Shown piece by piece: positions 1 to 14,724 of a DNA stretch of 64,000 nt. Source of the stretch: Zelopaecilomyces penicillatus. Its lineage: Eukaryota; Ascomycota; Sordariomycetes; Hypocreales; Pseudodiploosporaceae. Location: positions 2,108,001 through 2,172,000 of the forward strand of contig VCCP01000002.1 of assembly GCA_005765155.1 (NCBI GenBank), given 5' to 3'. A model generated the notes under the pieces. It saw only the letters and a list, made by a program, of their open reading frames with translations, was not told the DNA's origin and made no database searches. The position numbers and the translations under genes were made by a program. Position 1 is the stretch's first letter, and each line of letters begins with the position of its first letter.

Positions 1-3000
1 ATAATTAATAATAATAAATTTAATAGATTATTATTACCTTTACAATAATAATAAAATAATTATAAGAATACTTTAAAAATAAGTTATACTTAGATATAAA
101 AAAGTAACTTATATCTATACTAAAAGAATATTATAAGTATATTAAATTATTTTATATAGAGCTTAAAATAAAGCTCCTTTTATATATTTAATAGGATTAT
201 AAAATTTAAATTATAGATAGAAAGAAGCCTATTTTTATTAAGATTTATATATTTAATACCAAGGAACTTAAGATATTATAAGAATATCTTAATAAAATAC
301 TAAAAAAGGGATATATTTAATTATTTATATTTAAAATAGGATATCCTATTATATTTATATTAAAAAAGAATAATAAGCTATAATTAATTATAGATTATTA
401 ATTATTAAATATAATTATAATTAAGGATTAAATATCCTTATTATTAATTATATAATTATATAATTAATTATATAAAATAAACTAGTTTATTATCTTAAAT
501 CTTAAAAAGGTATATAATTTAATTTAAATAAAGAAAGATAATAAATAAAAAACTATTTTTAAAATAAAATTTAGATTTTTTAAATAATTAATTATACCTT
601 TTAGCTTAATTAATACCTTTATAATATTTTAATATATAATTAATAATATATTTTAAGAATATTTAAATATCTTTATAATAATTTATTTAGATAATATTTT
701 AATCTTTTTTTAAATAAAAAAAGAATAGAAAGAATATATTTATAAGGTATTATAATTACTTTAAGATAATAATCTTTTTATTAAACTAGAAAAATATAAA
801 TTTTATAAATAAATAATTATCTTTTTAGAATATATCTTTTTATTAAATAAAATTATTAAATATTATTAAAAATTATTATAATATATAATTAATTAATATT
901 ATAGAATATTATAAATATATAAGAGTTCTTAGATATTATTGATTATTATTAAAAGTTTATTTATAATTATAATAAAATAGCTATATTATTTATTAAATAT
1001 ATTAAAAAAGATTATAAATTCTTATAGAAATCTAATATAAATATTATATTTAAAGAATTTAAGAAATAAATTTATAAAGAATCTATATTTATAATATATA
1101 ATTTAAATAAATCTATAAAATTAAAAACTAATACTTTGAATTATATTATTAAAGCCTAGATTAAATAATAAGATAATAAAAATAGATTATAATCTATTAT
1201 TCTTTATTTTAAAAAACTTTATAAAATAGAATTTAATTATTTAATTTATAATAAAAAGTTTATAACTATTATTAAAGCTTTAATAAATTCTTATATTATT
1301 TATAAGGAAGTAATAATTAAATAAAGATTTTTATTAATTATAAAAATATCTCTTATTTATAATTATATAAAAATTAAATATATAATAAATCTATTCTATA
1401 GAAATCTTTATAGATTATAATTATAAAATTATTTATTAAAAAGAATTTAAGAATAATAGAATAGATACTTAAACTTAAAGAAATAATTATAATAATAAAA
1501 AGCCTTATTATAAAGAATAAATCTTTTAAATATCTGAATTAAATATATTATAAATAAAGTTAAATATTATATATTAAATTATATTAATTAATCCTATTTT
1601 AAAATAAATTAAATAAGTATATTTCTTTAAAGATATAATAAGGGTATTTAAGAGTATAAAATAAAAAGATAGATATTATAAATATAATAAGAAATTATAG
1701 ATATTTAAAGAACGTTAAGAAATTATTATATAAGAATTATATAAATCCTTTATTTATAATTATTAAAGAATTATAAAAACTATAAAATAAATATAAGAAT
1801 ATTATAGATTTAAAAGATTATAATAAATAATTTAAAAGATTATAAATAATTATATTATTTATAAATAAATTAAATTAATAAGATATAAACTTTATAAAGA
1901 ATTATAATTATTATTAATATCTATATAATTATAAGAATTAATATTATTTAATATTATTATTAAATTATCTTTATTAATAAAATCCTTTATAAAAATAGCT
2001 TATAATTTAATATAAATTATTATAAAAAGATTAATAAAATTCTTATATTTTATATCTTATTTTAAAATAAGCTTAATAAAAGATTTTATTTATAGTTTTA
2101 ATAGAATAATAATAAGCTTATATAGCTTATTAAAGGAAATTATTTTTAATAAAGAAATAATCTTTATCTTTATATTTTAATAAGGATTAATCAAATATTT
2201 TAGAATTAAATATAAATTTAATACTATTTATTATCTATAAATAAATAAATAAATAAAATAAATTAATTAAATTATTAAAAGATACTTCTATATTTACATT
2301 AATTATTATTAAAATAATTAAATAAAATATTTATTAATTATATAATTAGCTTATAATATATTTATCTTTAAATTAATATAGTTTATATTAATATATATTG
2401 ATTTTAGATTTATATTAAAAGTATTTTATTTATTATATTAAAAAGGATTAAAATTAGAAAAAGGTATACTTAATATTATTTAAAAATAATAATTATATAA
2501 AGAACTCTATATATAATTCTAAATTATTTATAATAAAATAAAATATTATATAAATTAATAAAAATTAAAGAGATTAATCTTTAAAAAAAGAGATATAATA
2601 TATCTTTTATATTATATATTAGATAAAAACTCTTTAAATATTACTATAATATAATTAAATAATAAATTAGATTTTAAGAAACAAAAATTATTTAAGACTA
2701 AGAAAGCTATTTTTAATATTAATTATAAATTTTTATTATTAAAGAATATATAATTATATCTTATATTTTATATTTTCTTATTAAATAAAATATTTAATAT
2801 TATAAAGAAGTATATAATAATATAAATAAAAGTAATTAAAAAAGAATATAAAATAAAAACTATATTAAATATTAAATAAAAGAATAAATAAAATAAATAT
2901 TTTATTAGATAAAAAGGTTTTAAATCTAAAGATAATATATAAGAGCTATATAAGAGCTTATTAATTATTTAAATTATTATTATTTTATATTATAATAATT

Positions 3001-4205
3001 CCTTTAAAGTTAATTAATTTAATTAAGAAATCTAAATTAATAAATTTATTATTTAATTCTAAAAAAGATTAATTTATTTTATTTAAAGTTTTTAGGAATT
3101 ATAAATCTAATACTATATAATACTTATATACTTTTAAAATAGGAATTAAATTAATCCTATTTTTAATATTTAATTCCTTTAAATCTTAATAAATTAACTT
3201 AAAGCTTTATTCTTTAATCTTTTTTTAAATTTATAAATATAGAATAAATAATTAAAAGCTAAGAAGAGTTATAATTAGAACTTAGATAATTAATCCTAGA
3301 TATTTAAAATATTTTCTTCAATTTCTTTTTTTTTAAAGTTTAATTAATAATATTATTTTAAAAGTTTTATTATTAATAAAATTAATAAGAATTAAATATT
3401 TAAATATAATAAGAATATATATATAAAGATATTATTAGAATATTATTATAAAAGTAATCCTATTTTATATATATTATATAATAATAATTATTTTTTATTA
3501 TATAATAAGATTATTTTTATTTAAAATAATAAAAATATAATATATTTATTATTTTATTTTATTATCAAAATCTATACCTTTAATTAATATAGAATATTTA
3601 ATAGTCTTTTTTAAAGAATATTAAGGTTTTTTAATATAATTTAATATTATAAGAAATAATTTAATATAATATAAATCCTATAATTTATAAATATAAAGAA
3701 AGGAAAGAAAAGGTATATCTATAGGCTTTAAAAATAAGATTCTTTAAAAGAGAGATATTATAATATAATTTAATAATTATAATTATATAATAGGCCTTAA
3801 TTATATAATTTATAATATTATAAAATATATATTTAAGGCTTAAGATTATATAGAATTAGATTATAATTTTAAAAGTAATCCTAAATTTAAGATTACTTTT
3901 ACAATTATAATTTAATAGGATAGCTTATAATTTTAAGTATAATCTAGTAATAAGGATTATAACTTAAATTATAATCTATAATATATATATATACCCTTAA
4001 TTTTTACTTTTTTAATCTAACCTTAATTTATTATTAATAATATTATTATATTAATCTTATTATTTATTTTAATAATATTAGATTATAATCCTATAGATTT
4101 ATTATTTATATAATTAATATATTACTTAAAATACCTTAATTTATTTATTAATATAAATCTTTTTATTAGATTTAATTTTTAAGAATTTATTAAATATTAT
4201 ATTTT
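1..4205 (+). mobile_element. Truncated RIP-degraded Ty3/gypsy retrotransposon, family 1 (plus copy)
   Basis: No open frame survives, but the plus strand still reads as a decayed gypsy polymerase. Around 330-460 there are remnants of the YP-(I/L)-FV-KK and VDYR-LN blocks. Near 681-705 a decayed Y-L-D-D-I-L block (now with N for D) marks the reverse transcriptase active site. RNase H and integrase should lie downstream, to about 2.9 kb. A purine-rich tract at 3695-3713 precedes the 3' LTR. The 5' end is beyond the window. The same sequence, reverse-complemented, recurs at about 7.14-11.23 kb. Nearly every C is followed by T or C and CA/TG are almost gone, as expected for RIP. Family assignment rests on reading through stop codons by eye. 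Confidence 0.75.
3714..4205 (+). repeat. 3' LTR of the truncated family-1 gypsy element
   Basis: This segment follows the polypurine tract and is the reverse complement of about 7143-7638. The same sequence, in the orientation of 7143-7638, recurs at about 14,246-14,724. Shared blocks include a run ending TTTATTAAATATTATA near 4200. Ends are good to about 20 bp, because RIP has erased the TG...CA termini. Confidence 0.7.
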
Positions 4206-6746
4206 TAAAATAATAATATATTTATTTAATCTATTTAAAATATATTTAAATAATTTTATAATTCTTAAAATAGTTTTTTTTATCTTTTTTATTAAATTTT
4301 TCTATCTTTATTTATTAATAATATTAATTCTAAAAGATATATAATTAAAAAGATTATTATTTTATTTTAATAGGCTTATATAAATTTATAAGATTATAAG
4401 ATATTAGTTTTTTTTATTTTTTTATTAAACTATTAATATTTATTATATATATTTAAATAGATTTAAAGATCTTAAAAATAAATTAATTTTAATAATATTA
4501 AATTATTTTTTATTTTTAAATCTTAATTAATATTATAGTATATTTAAATAAAATTTCATTTAATTTAATTTAAATCTATAAGAATAAAAAGGAATTTTTA
4601 TATATTATATATTAGAATTCTTAATCTATTTATTATTTAAAGCTTTAATAGATTCTTTATTAATATTTATTATAATTTATTTAGTCTTATAAATACTTTA
4701 TTAATAAGGTTTACTTTTATATATATATCTAGATATATATATATCTTAATTAATATTTATCTTTTTATTATTATTAATATATAGAATTAAATTATTATTT
4801 AAATAATAATCTTTTTAATTAAAACTAATAAAAATTTATTTTAATTAATTTTTCTTTTTTATATTAATATTATATTTTATTTTAATAATATTAATAATTT
4901 ACTTAAAATAATCTAATATAATATAACTCTTTTTATTATATATATAATAAATTATAAAAATAAAATAATCTATTTAATTATTCTTTTTACCTTTTTAATT
5001 ACTTTTTTTATATAAATAATTATTTTTATTATTTTTATAATCTTATTAATTTTAAGAAAAGCTTTTTTAATATAGAATTATTATTAATTATATATTAGTT
5101 TAATTTAATTAGTTTTATTATAATTTTATTTATCTTATAATTTTAAAATAGATTCTTTTTTTATTATTATTTAAGGCTTTATTTTTATTATTTATTTAAC
5201 CTTTTTATAGATTAGGATTTTTCCTTTTTCTTTTAAATTTTTAAATAATATTAAAACCTTTTTATTTTCTATATTATTTTATATTAGTTTTTAAGAAGAG
5301 CTTTTTTATAAAGATAAATATACTTTTATAATTTTAATTTAAGCTTAATAATATATTATATAATTCATTCTTTTTTAATTATCTTTATAAAATAAGCTTT
5401 CAAATTAAATAAATATAAATAGAACTTTATATAGAATTAATAGCTATATTATTAAGCTTTTTTAAATATATAATAAATTTTAATTATTTAATTAATAAAG
5501 CTTTTTAAATAAGTTTTATTTTATTTTAAAAAGTATTTTTAATTAATTATTCTGGTTTTTTTATTAATTTTAATAAAGTTTTATATCTTATTTAATTAAT
5601 AGAATTTATATTAATTATTTATATCTTTAAAAATTAAAATAATTTAATTTCTTTTTAAATATTTTAAGCTTATTTAAAAGGCTTAAATAAGATTATTAAT
5701 CTATTCTTTTTTATTATTAATACTTTTATAATATTATAGCTTAATAATATTAATAACCTTTAGCTTTTTTAATTAAGAATTATATAAATTATTATAGTTT
5801 TAATTAAATTATAATCTTTTTTTATTAAGATATTTATAATAAAAATATTAAGATCTTATATTATTTAAAAATAGAATTAAAGGATATAAATTTCTTTAAT
5901 TTTTATTATTTTAATTAAAAAGATTATTATTTTATTTTAGATGTTTATAGATTATTATATAAAATTTATTAGATTTTATTAATTTAAAGCCTTAAACCCT
6001 TTATAAATTATAAGGTTTAATAAACCTTTAATAATAAAAATAAACCTTTAATAATAAAAATAAACCTTTAATAATAAAAATAATCCTTAAATAATAAGAT
6101 AAATAAAAGCTATTATTAATTTTAAATAATTATAAATAAAGATATAAGAATTATAAAATAAAAATTAAATATAATTAAATAGGATTATATAGCTTTAATT
6201 AATTAATTAATTAATAATAAGATTTATATTTAAATTAAATTAAACTTTTATATTTTTTAAAAATAAAGATTATTAATACTTTAATAATTAATAATTAATA
6301 ATCTTTTAGATTTTATATTATAAATATATATCTAGATATTTAATATTATTATAAAAATATATAAAAAGATATTAAAAAATAGAAATATTTAATTTATTAT
6401 TTAAATTATATAAATTATTAATCTTTTAATTAAAGAATAAAATATAAATATAATAAATATAATTCTTATTAATTTAATAATATAAATATAATAAAATTTA
6501 ATTTAATATAAATTAATTTAATATTTAATATAAGGAATCTTAATAAAAATATTACTTTAAATTAATTTAATAAATATAATCTTTAACTACTTTTAAAATA
6601 TTAAAATCTTTATAATTTATATATTAAATTAATAAAAATAAAATAGTAATAAAATAAAATAAAAATAATTATTTTATTTATTTTAATTTAAAAATATAAA
6701 AATAATTATTTTATTTATTTTAATTTAAAAATATAAAAATAATAAA

Positions 6747-6786
<40 letters not shown>

Positions 6787-7142
6787 TTTAAAGATATTTA
6801 TATTAGATTTTAAGAAAATAGCTTTTATATTAATTTATTATATAAATAATAATTAAAAAGCTATAAATATTTAAAAAGAATTAAATTAATTATTTAATTT
6901 TATAATATAATAATAATATAATTTATATTAATTAAATTAAATAAAAAAAATTAAAAAAAAAACTAGATTAAAAAAAAGAAACTATTTTATTATTTAAATC
7001 TAATATTTTTAATAATATTAAAGCCTAAACTTATAAATATTAAAATTATTATTTAAAATATTATTAAATAAAAAGGATTATATTTATTTATATATATATT
7101 AGTTAAAGCTATTATTTTAAATTTATTATCTTTTCTATTTAT
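4206..7142. repeat. AT-rich RIP-like spacer between the two arms of the family-1 inverted repeat
   Basis: About 2.9 kb without any open frame. The segment 4.9-5.4 kb is strongly pyrimidine-biased on the plus strand. A 20-bp unit containing AATAAACCTTTAATAATAAA is repeated about three times at 6017-6082. The part from about 6200 to 6620 resembles 50,300-50,760 in the same orientation, so it is a dispersed repeat of unknown class. An (AAT)n run lies at about 6748-6781. I recognise no gene. Confidence 0.6.
6200..6620. repeat. Dispersed repeat of unknown class, copy A
   Basis: Similar in the same orientation to 50,300-50,760. The clearest shared block is TTAATTTATTATTTAAATTA at about 6397, and another surrounds AATAAATATAATCTTTA at about 6565. 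Neither copy has a surviving frame or obvious termini. Limits are approximate. Confidence 0.5.
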
Positions 7143-7638
7143 AAAGTTATTATAATATTTAATAAATTCTTAAAGGATAAATCTAATAAAAAGGGTTTAT
7201 ATTAATAAATAGATTAAGATATTTTAAATAATATATTAATTATATAGATAATAGATTTATAGGATTATAATTTAATTTTATTAAAATAAATAATAAAATT
7301 AATATAATATTATTATTAATAATTAATTAAAATTAAACTAAAAGAATAAAAATTAATGGTATATATATATATTATAGATTATAATTTAAGCTATAATCCC
7401 TATTATAAAATTATACTTAAAATTATAAATTATTTTATTAGATTATAGTTTTAAAAATAATTTTAAGTTTAGAATTATCTTTAAAATTATAATCTAATTC
7501 TATATAATTCTAAAACTTTAATATATATCTAATAATATTATAAATTATATAATTAAGGCCTATTATATATCCTTAATTATTAGATTATAATATAATATCT
7601 CTTTTTTAAAAGATTTTATTTTTAAGGCTTATAGATAT
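7143..7638 (-). repeat. 3' LTR of family-1 gypsy element
   Basis: Direct copy of about 14,246-14,724 and reverse complement of 3714-4205. Shared landmarks are TAATATTTAATAAATTCTTA at the low end, the run of TATATA near 7360-7370, and an AATTAAGGCCTATTATATAT-like block near 7550-7572. Roughly 490 bp; the ends are approximate. Confidence 0.75.
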
Positions 7639-8879
7639 ATCTTTTCTTTCTTTCTTTTATATTTATAAATTATAATACTTATATTATATTAAATTATTTT
7701 TTATAATATTAAATTATATTAAAAAACTATAATATCCTTTTAAAAAGATTATTAAGTATATTATATTTATTAATAATATTAAATATTAAATATTAATTAA
7801 GAGTATAGATTTTAATAATAAAATAATAGATATATTATATTTTTATTATTTTAAATAAAAATAATCTTATTATATAATAGAAAATAATAGCTATTATATA
7901 ATATATATAAAGCAGTATTACTTTTATAATAGTATTTTAATAATATCTTTATATATATATTCTTATTATATTAAAATATCTAATATTTATTAATTTTATT
8001 AATAATAAAACTTTTAAAATAATATTATTATTTAAATTTTAAAGAAAAAGAAATTAAAATAATTATTTTAAATATCTAGAATTAATTATTTAAATTATAA
8101 TTATAGCTTGCTTTAGCTCTTAATTATTTATTTTATATTTAAAAGCTTAAAAAAAAGATTTAAGAATAAAGCTTTAAATTAATTTAAAAAGATTTAAAAG
8201 ATCTAGATATTAAGGATAGGATTAATCTGGTTCCTATCCTAAAGATATATAAATATTATATAATATTAAATTTATAGTTCTTAGATACTTTAAATAAGAT
8301 AGATTAATCTTTTTTAGGTTTAGATAATAAATTTATTAATTTAGATTCCTTTATTAGATTAATTAATTTTAAAAGAACTATTATAATATTAAATAATAAT
8401 AATTTAAATAATTAATAGGCTTTTATATATTATCTTTAGATTTAAAATCTTTTTATTTAATAAGATATTTATTTTATTTAATCTTTTATTCTTTTATTTG
8501 ATATAATTTCTATTTTATATTCTTTTTTAATTATTTTTATTTATATTATTATATACTTTTTTATATTATTAAATATTTTATTTAATAAGAAAATATAAAA
8601 TATAAGATATAATTATATATTCTTTAATAATAAAAATTTATAATTAATATTAAAAATAGATATTTTAATCTTAAATAATTTAAGTTTCTTAAAATTTAAT
8701 TTATTATTTAATTATATTATAATAATATTTAAAGAAGTTTTACTTAAGATATAATATAAAAGGTATATTATATCTCTTTTTTAAAAGATTAATTCTTTTA
8801 ATTTTTATTAATTTATATAATATTTTATTTTATTATAGATAATTTAAAGTTATATATAGAGTTCTTTATATAATTATAA

Positions 8880-9004
8880 TTTTTATATAATATTAAATTT
8901 TTATATAATATTAAATTTTTATATAATATTAAATTTTTATATAATATTAAATTTTTATATAATATTAAATTTTTATATAATATTAAATTTTTATATAATA
9001 TTAA
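8880..9004. repeat. 18-bp tandem repeat, about 7 copies
   Basis: The unit TTTTATATAATATTAAAT repeats head to tail with no visible variation, inside the integrase-side part of the family-1 element. The inverted partner region near 2.48-2.52 kb has no such array, so it expanded after the two copies separated. Confidence 0.85.
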
Positions 9005-12000
9005 AAAAAAGTTTTTAATTTTAATCCTTTTTAATATAATAGATAAAATACTTTTATTATAAATCTATAATTAATATATATTAATATAAATTATATTAAT
9101 TTAGAAATAAATATATTATAAATTAATTATATAATTAATAAGTATTTTATTTAATTATCTTAATGATAATTAATATAAGTATATAAATATCCTTTAATAA
9201 TTTAATTAATTTAATCTATTTATTTATTTATAGATAATAGATAGTATTAAATTTATATTTAATCCTAAGATATTCTATTAATCTTTATTAAAATATAAAG
9301 ATAAAGATTATTTTTTTATTAAAAGTAATTTCTTTTAATAAATTATATAAGCTTATTATTATTTTATTAAAATTATAAATAAGATCCTTTATTAAATTTA
9401 TTTTAAGATAGAATATAAAATATAAGAATTTTATTAATCTTTTTATAATAATTTATATTAAATTATAAACTATTTTTATAAAGGATTCTTTTAATAAAGA
9501 TAGTTTAATAATAAAATTAAAAAATATTAATTCTTATAATTATATAAATATTAATAATAATTATAATTCTTTATATAGTTTATATTTTATTAGCTTAGTT
9601 TATTTATAAATAATATAATTATTTATAACTTTTTAAATTATTTATTATAAACCTTTAAATTTAAAGTATTTTTATATTTATTTTATAGTTTTTATAATCT
9701 TTTAATAATTATAAATAGGGGATTTATATAATTCTTATATAATAGTTTCTTAAAGCTTTTTAAGTATTTAAAGTTTTTTATTATATTTATAATATCTATT
9801 TTTTTATTTTATATCTTTAAATACTTTTATTATATCTTTTAAAAAGTATATTTATTTAATTTATTTTAAGATAGGATTAATTAATATAATTTAGTATATA
9901 ATATTTAATTTTATTTATAGTATATTTAATTCAGATATTTAAAAGATTTATTCTTTATAATAGGGTTTTCTATTATTATAATTATTTTATTAGCTTAGAG
10001 TATTTATTTTATTATTCTTAAATCCTTTATAATAAATAATTTTATAATTATAATTTATAAGGGCTTTTATATAATAGATTTATTATTTATTTAGTTTTTA
10101 TATAATAATAAAGTAAGAGATATTTTTATAATTAATAAAAACCTTTATTTAATAATTATTTCCTTATAAATAATACTAGAATTTATTAAAAGCTTTAATA
10201 ATAGCTATAAATTCTTTATAGATTTATTTCTTAAATTATTTAAATATAATATCTATATTGGATTTTTATAGGAATAATATAACTATTTTATTATAATTAT
10301 AAATAAACTTTTAATAATAATTAATAAAGCCTAAAACTCTTATATATTTATAATATTTTATAATATTAATTAATTATATATTATAATAATCTTTATTAAT
10401 TTTATTTAAATTTTATATATTTTTAATTTAATAAAGAGATTATTATCTTAAAGTAATTATAATATCTTATAAAATATTTTTTATATTCTTCTTTTATTTA
10501 AAAGAAGATTAAGATATTATTTAAATAGATTATTATAAAGATATTTAAATATTCTTTAAGACTATTATTAATTATATATTAGAATATTATTAATTATATA
10601 TTAAAATATTATAAAGATATTAATTAAATTAAAAGATATTATTAGATATTTAAAAAGTCTAAACTTGATTTTAGAAATAATTTTTTATTTATTATTTTTC
10701 TTTATTTAGATTAAATTATATATTTCTTTAAGATCTAATATAATAAATTAATTTATTCTATATAATAAATTATATAATTTATTAATTAATAATAGGGATA
10801 TTAAATCCTTAATTATAATTATATTTAATAATTAATAATCTATAATTAATTATAATTTTTTCTTTTTTAATATATATATAATAAGGTATTTTATTTTAGA
10901 TATAGATAATTAAATATATCCTTTTTTAAGTATTTTATTAAGATACTTTTATAATATCTTAAATTCTTTAATATTATATATATAAATCTTAATAAAAATA
11001 GATTTCTTTTTATTTATAATCTGAATTTTATAATCCTATTAATTATATAAGAGAAGCTATATTTTAAGTTCTTTATAAAATAATTTAATATATTTATAAT
11101 ACTTTTTTAATATAGATATAAATTATCTTTTTATATTTAAAGGTGATTTATTTTTAAAATATTTTTATAATTATTTTATTATTATCTTAAGGGTAATAAT
11201 AATCTATTAGATTTATTATTATTGATTATTATATTATTTTTTAATATAACTTTCTAATAAAGGGCTTTTTTTAATAATTATAAAATATACTTTTTTTATT
11301 TTATTTATTATTATTAAATCTTTATAATCTTTCATAAATAATATAATATTATTTTATTATATTTAATTTATCTTTTAATCGATCTATAGATTATTATTAA
11401 ATAATTAAGGGTAGTTTAATATAAGTTTATATTCTTTAATATTTATTATATTAAATATAATACTATCTTAATATCCTTAGAATTTAAATATAAGATAATT
11501 AATCTTTTTATTAATCTATTTTTTATTATAAATAAAGATATTCTCTTTAAGGTTATATAAAAGATATAGTCTTTTCTTATTCTATTATAATAATTATATA
11601 TAATTTATAGCTTTTAATAATATATAATTATCTATTATTTTATTATTTATTAATATATAAAAATAATATCCTATAATCTATATTTTTATTATTAATTTAA
11701 GCCTATTAATACTTATTATATAAAGGATTTTTTATAAAGAATTATATTATAATCCTTTTATAGATAATCTTATTTATTTCTTAAGTTTTTATAATTATAT
11801 TTTTTATATAATTTATTATACTTTATTTTATTTAATCCTTTAATAATTATATAATATAGGATTTAATTAACTTAATTTTCTTTATAAATATAAAAATTAA
11901 ATTCTTATTTATAAAGATTCTTTATTTTCTTATAAATATATTTATTTTCTTTTATATACTATTTATATTAAGGTTTATTATAATTAATTATTATTATTAT

Positions 12001-14245
12001 TTTATATTAGATTCTTTTAAAATATTATTCTTTGATAATTATCTTTTATATTATTATATCAGCTTCTATTATAACTATATATTATATTGAAGGTTAATAT
12101 AATTATATAAATCTTCTTTTTTATAATTAATAAATTATAATTTATTATAATTTAATTTAAGTTTTTCCTATTTATAAATTTTATAATAAATAGATTTATA
12201 ATCTTTATTTTTAATTCCTTTTTTATATTCCTTTAAGGTATTAAAATATAATTTAAATATATTAATTCTAAAAGATATAAAATACTTAGCCTTATATTAA
12301 TTAATAAATTAATCTTTTATAAAGATATTTTTAATTTTTTATACTTTTATATATTATAAAAAGAATTTATTCTAGATTTTTATTTTTTAATATTAAAAAT
12401 AAAAGAAATTAATATATAATATTTAATTAATTTTATTAAAAATAATATATATAAGGGTTAGGAATATATAATTATCTTTATATTTATTATAATTAATTTT
12501 TAATATAAAGGCTTTTTTAAAATAATCTTTTAAAATAAAAATATTTAAATCTTTTTTTAATATCTATTTATAAATATATTTAATAATTATAAATTATAAA
12601 TTAATTTTATTTATATAGCTTAATATTTATATAAATTTAATTATTATTTCTTTAAGGTATTTATAAATAATATACTTAGATAATAAATATAATATAATAT
12701 AATATTAAATTATTCTAAAAGATTTATTATTTTTAGATTTTAAAGAATTAAAATCTAAGCTATTATTTATTATTTTATTTTTAATTAAAGTATTTTTATT
12801 ATTTATAATAAGAATTATTTATGAATCTAAAATCTTTATAAAATATTCTTTTTTATTTATATTTATATTTAATTATTAATCCTATTATATAATATTATAT
12901 TAGATTAATATAGTTTATAATATTAATAATTATTAAGATATAAGGTATTTATAGTTTCTGGATTATCCTTATCCTTATTCTTTTTATATTATTATAAATA
13001 GAGTTTATTTATCTTTAATTATAATATATATATTTTATTATATATTAAATATTAGTTTTTAATCCTTTTATTCTTATTTTAATTATTAATAATCCTTAAT
13101 AAAATATCCTATTTTATTATAATTATAGTATTGAATCTTAAATATATCTTATTATTATATAATATTAAGATCTATTTTAATTAATAAGACATTAAGGTTA
13201 TTTTATTATTAATTATAATTTATCTTATATTATTATTATAATTAAAACCTAAAATAAATTAATTTTTAATTTTATCCTTTATATATCTTTTTTTATTAAT
13301 ATAAATATTATTTATTATTAATAATAATAATTATAATATAATATTCTATAAAAAAGTCTAATTTAATTTCTTTATATAATTTATTTTTAATTTCTATATT
13401 AAGTTTATAATATAGGGTTTTATATATATTTATTTATCTTTCTTAGATAATTTAAATAAGATTTATTAAAACTTTATAATATAATTTAAAATAGATCTTA
13501 TTTAATAAAGATTATATAAATATTATTTAATTTATTATTTTTTATTTAATAATCTAAAGATATTTAAGAATTATTATTTAAAGATATTATAATTAATAAA
13601 GATTAGATTAATTTCCTTTTTAAGATATTTATTAAGATATTATTAATATAATCTTAAAGTTTTAGTTTAAACTAAATATATATAGTTTTAATAAAAAGCT
13701 TTATAATATACTTTACTTTAATTAATTTTAGCTAGAATTATATTAAATAATATAAAAAGAAAATATAGAATTAAATAAGAAACCTTTAAAACTTATTTAA
13801 AATATTATTAAAAGGCTTAAATATTTATAACTTTAAGATTTTTTTAATATCTTTTTTATTATATATTTATGTTATAATTATTTTTAATCTATATTTATAT
13901 TATTTTATTTAAATTTCTATATTCTTAAAAAGCTATTTAATTTAAAATTATAAGGTTTTAATAATAAATTTAATTATTTTCTTTTCTTTTTTATAAGCCT
14001 TATATTAATCTATAAATTTCCTTTTTAGGATTTTTAATTTTAATTTAAGTTCTTTTTAATTATTTTAAAGATTTTTTAAAATAATCTTAATTTTATTAAT
14101 AATATTTATATTTAAATTATTAATAAAGATATTTAAGGAGTTTTCTTAATTAATATTTCTAAATAAAATAAAAACTTAAAAAGCTATTATAAAATAATAA
14201 TATTATTTAAATTAATATAATAATTTATTAAATAAGAGTTATTAA

Positions 14246-14724
14246 TATATAATATTTAATAAATTCTTAAAGAATAAATCTAATAAAAAGGATTTATATT
14301 AATAAATAAATTAAGATATTTTAAATAATATATTAATTATATAAATAATAGATTTATAGGATTATAATTTAATATTATTAAGATAAATAATAAGATTAAT
14401 ATAATAATATTATTAATAATTAATTAAAATTAAATTAAAAGAATATAAATTAAGGGTATATATATATATTATAGATTATAATTCAAGCTAAAATCTTTAT
14501 TACTAAATTATATTTAAAATTATAAGTTATTTTATTAGATTATAGTTTTAAGAATAATCCTAAGTCTAGAATTACTTTTAAAATTATAATTTAATTCTAT
14601 ATAATTCTAAATCTCTAGTATATACCTAGTAATATTATAAGTCATATAATTAAGGCTTATTATATATCCTTGGCTGTTAAGTTATAATAGTTATTTCTTT
14701 TTAAAAATAAAACTATATCTAGTA
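14246..14724 (-). repeat. 5' LTR of family-1 gypsy element
   Basis: Direct copy of 7143-7638 with only scattered, mostly transition-type differences. This copy keeps a few more C/G bases, for example CCTTGGCTGTTAAG near 14,670, where the other copies read as A/T. That is useful for judging what RIP changed. Confidence 0.75.

Larger units (their letters stand above)
7143..14724 (-). mobile_element. Full-length RIP-inactivated Ty3/gypsy retrotransposon, family 1
   Basis: Two direct LTR-like segments bound about 6.6 kb of internal DNA, for a total near 7.6 kb, normal for a gypsy element. On the minus strand the decayed reverse transcriptase lies at about 10,900-10,500, including a Y-L-x-x-I-L active-site remnant near 10,540. 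The gag-side DNA lies at about 11.3-14.2 kb and the integrase side at about 8.5-10 kb. A purine tract on the minus strand (plus 7641-7659 is CTTTTCTTTCTTTCTTTTA) adjoins the 3' LTR, fixing the orientation. No reading frame longer than a few dozen codons remains and CA/TG are almost absent, so it should be dead. Confidence 0.8.
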
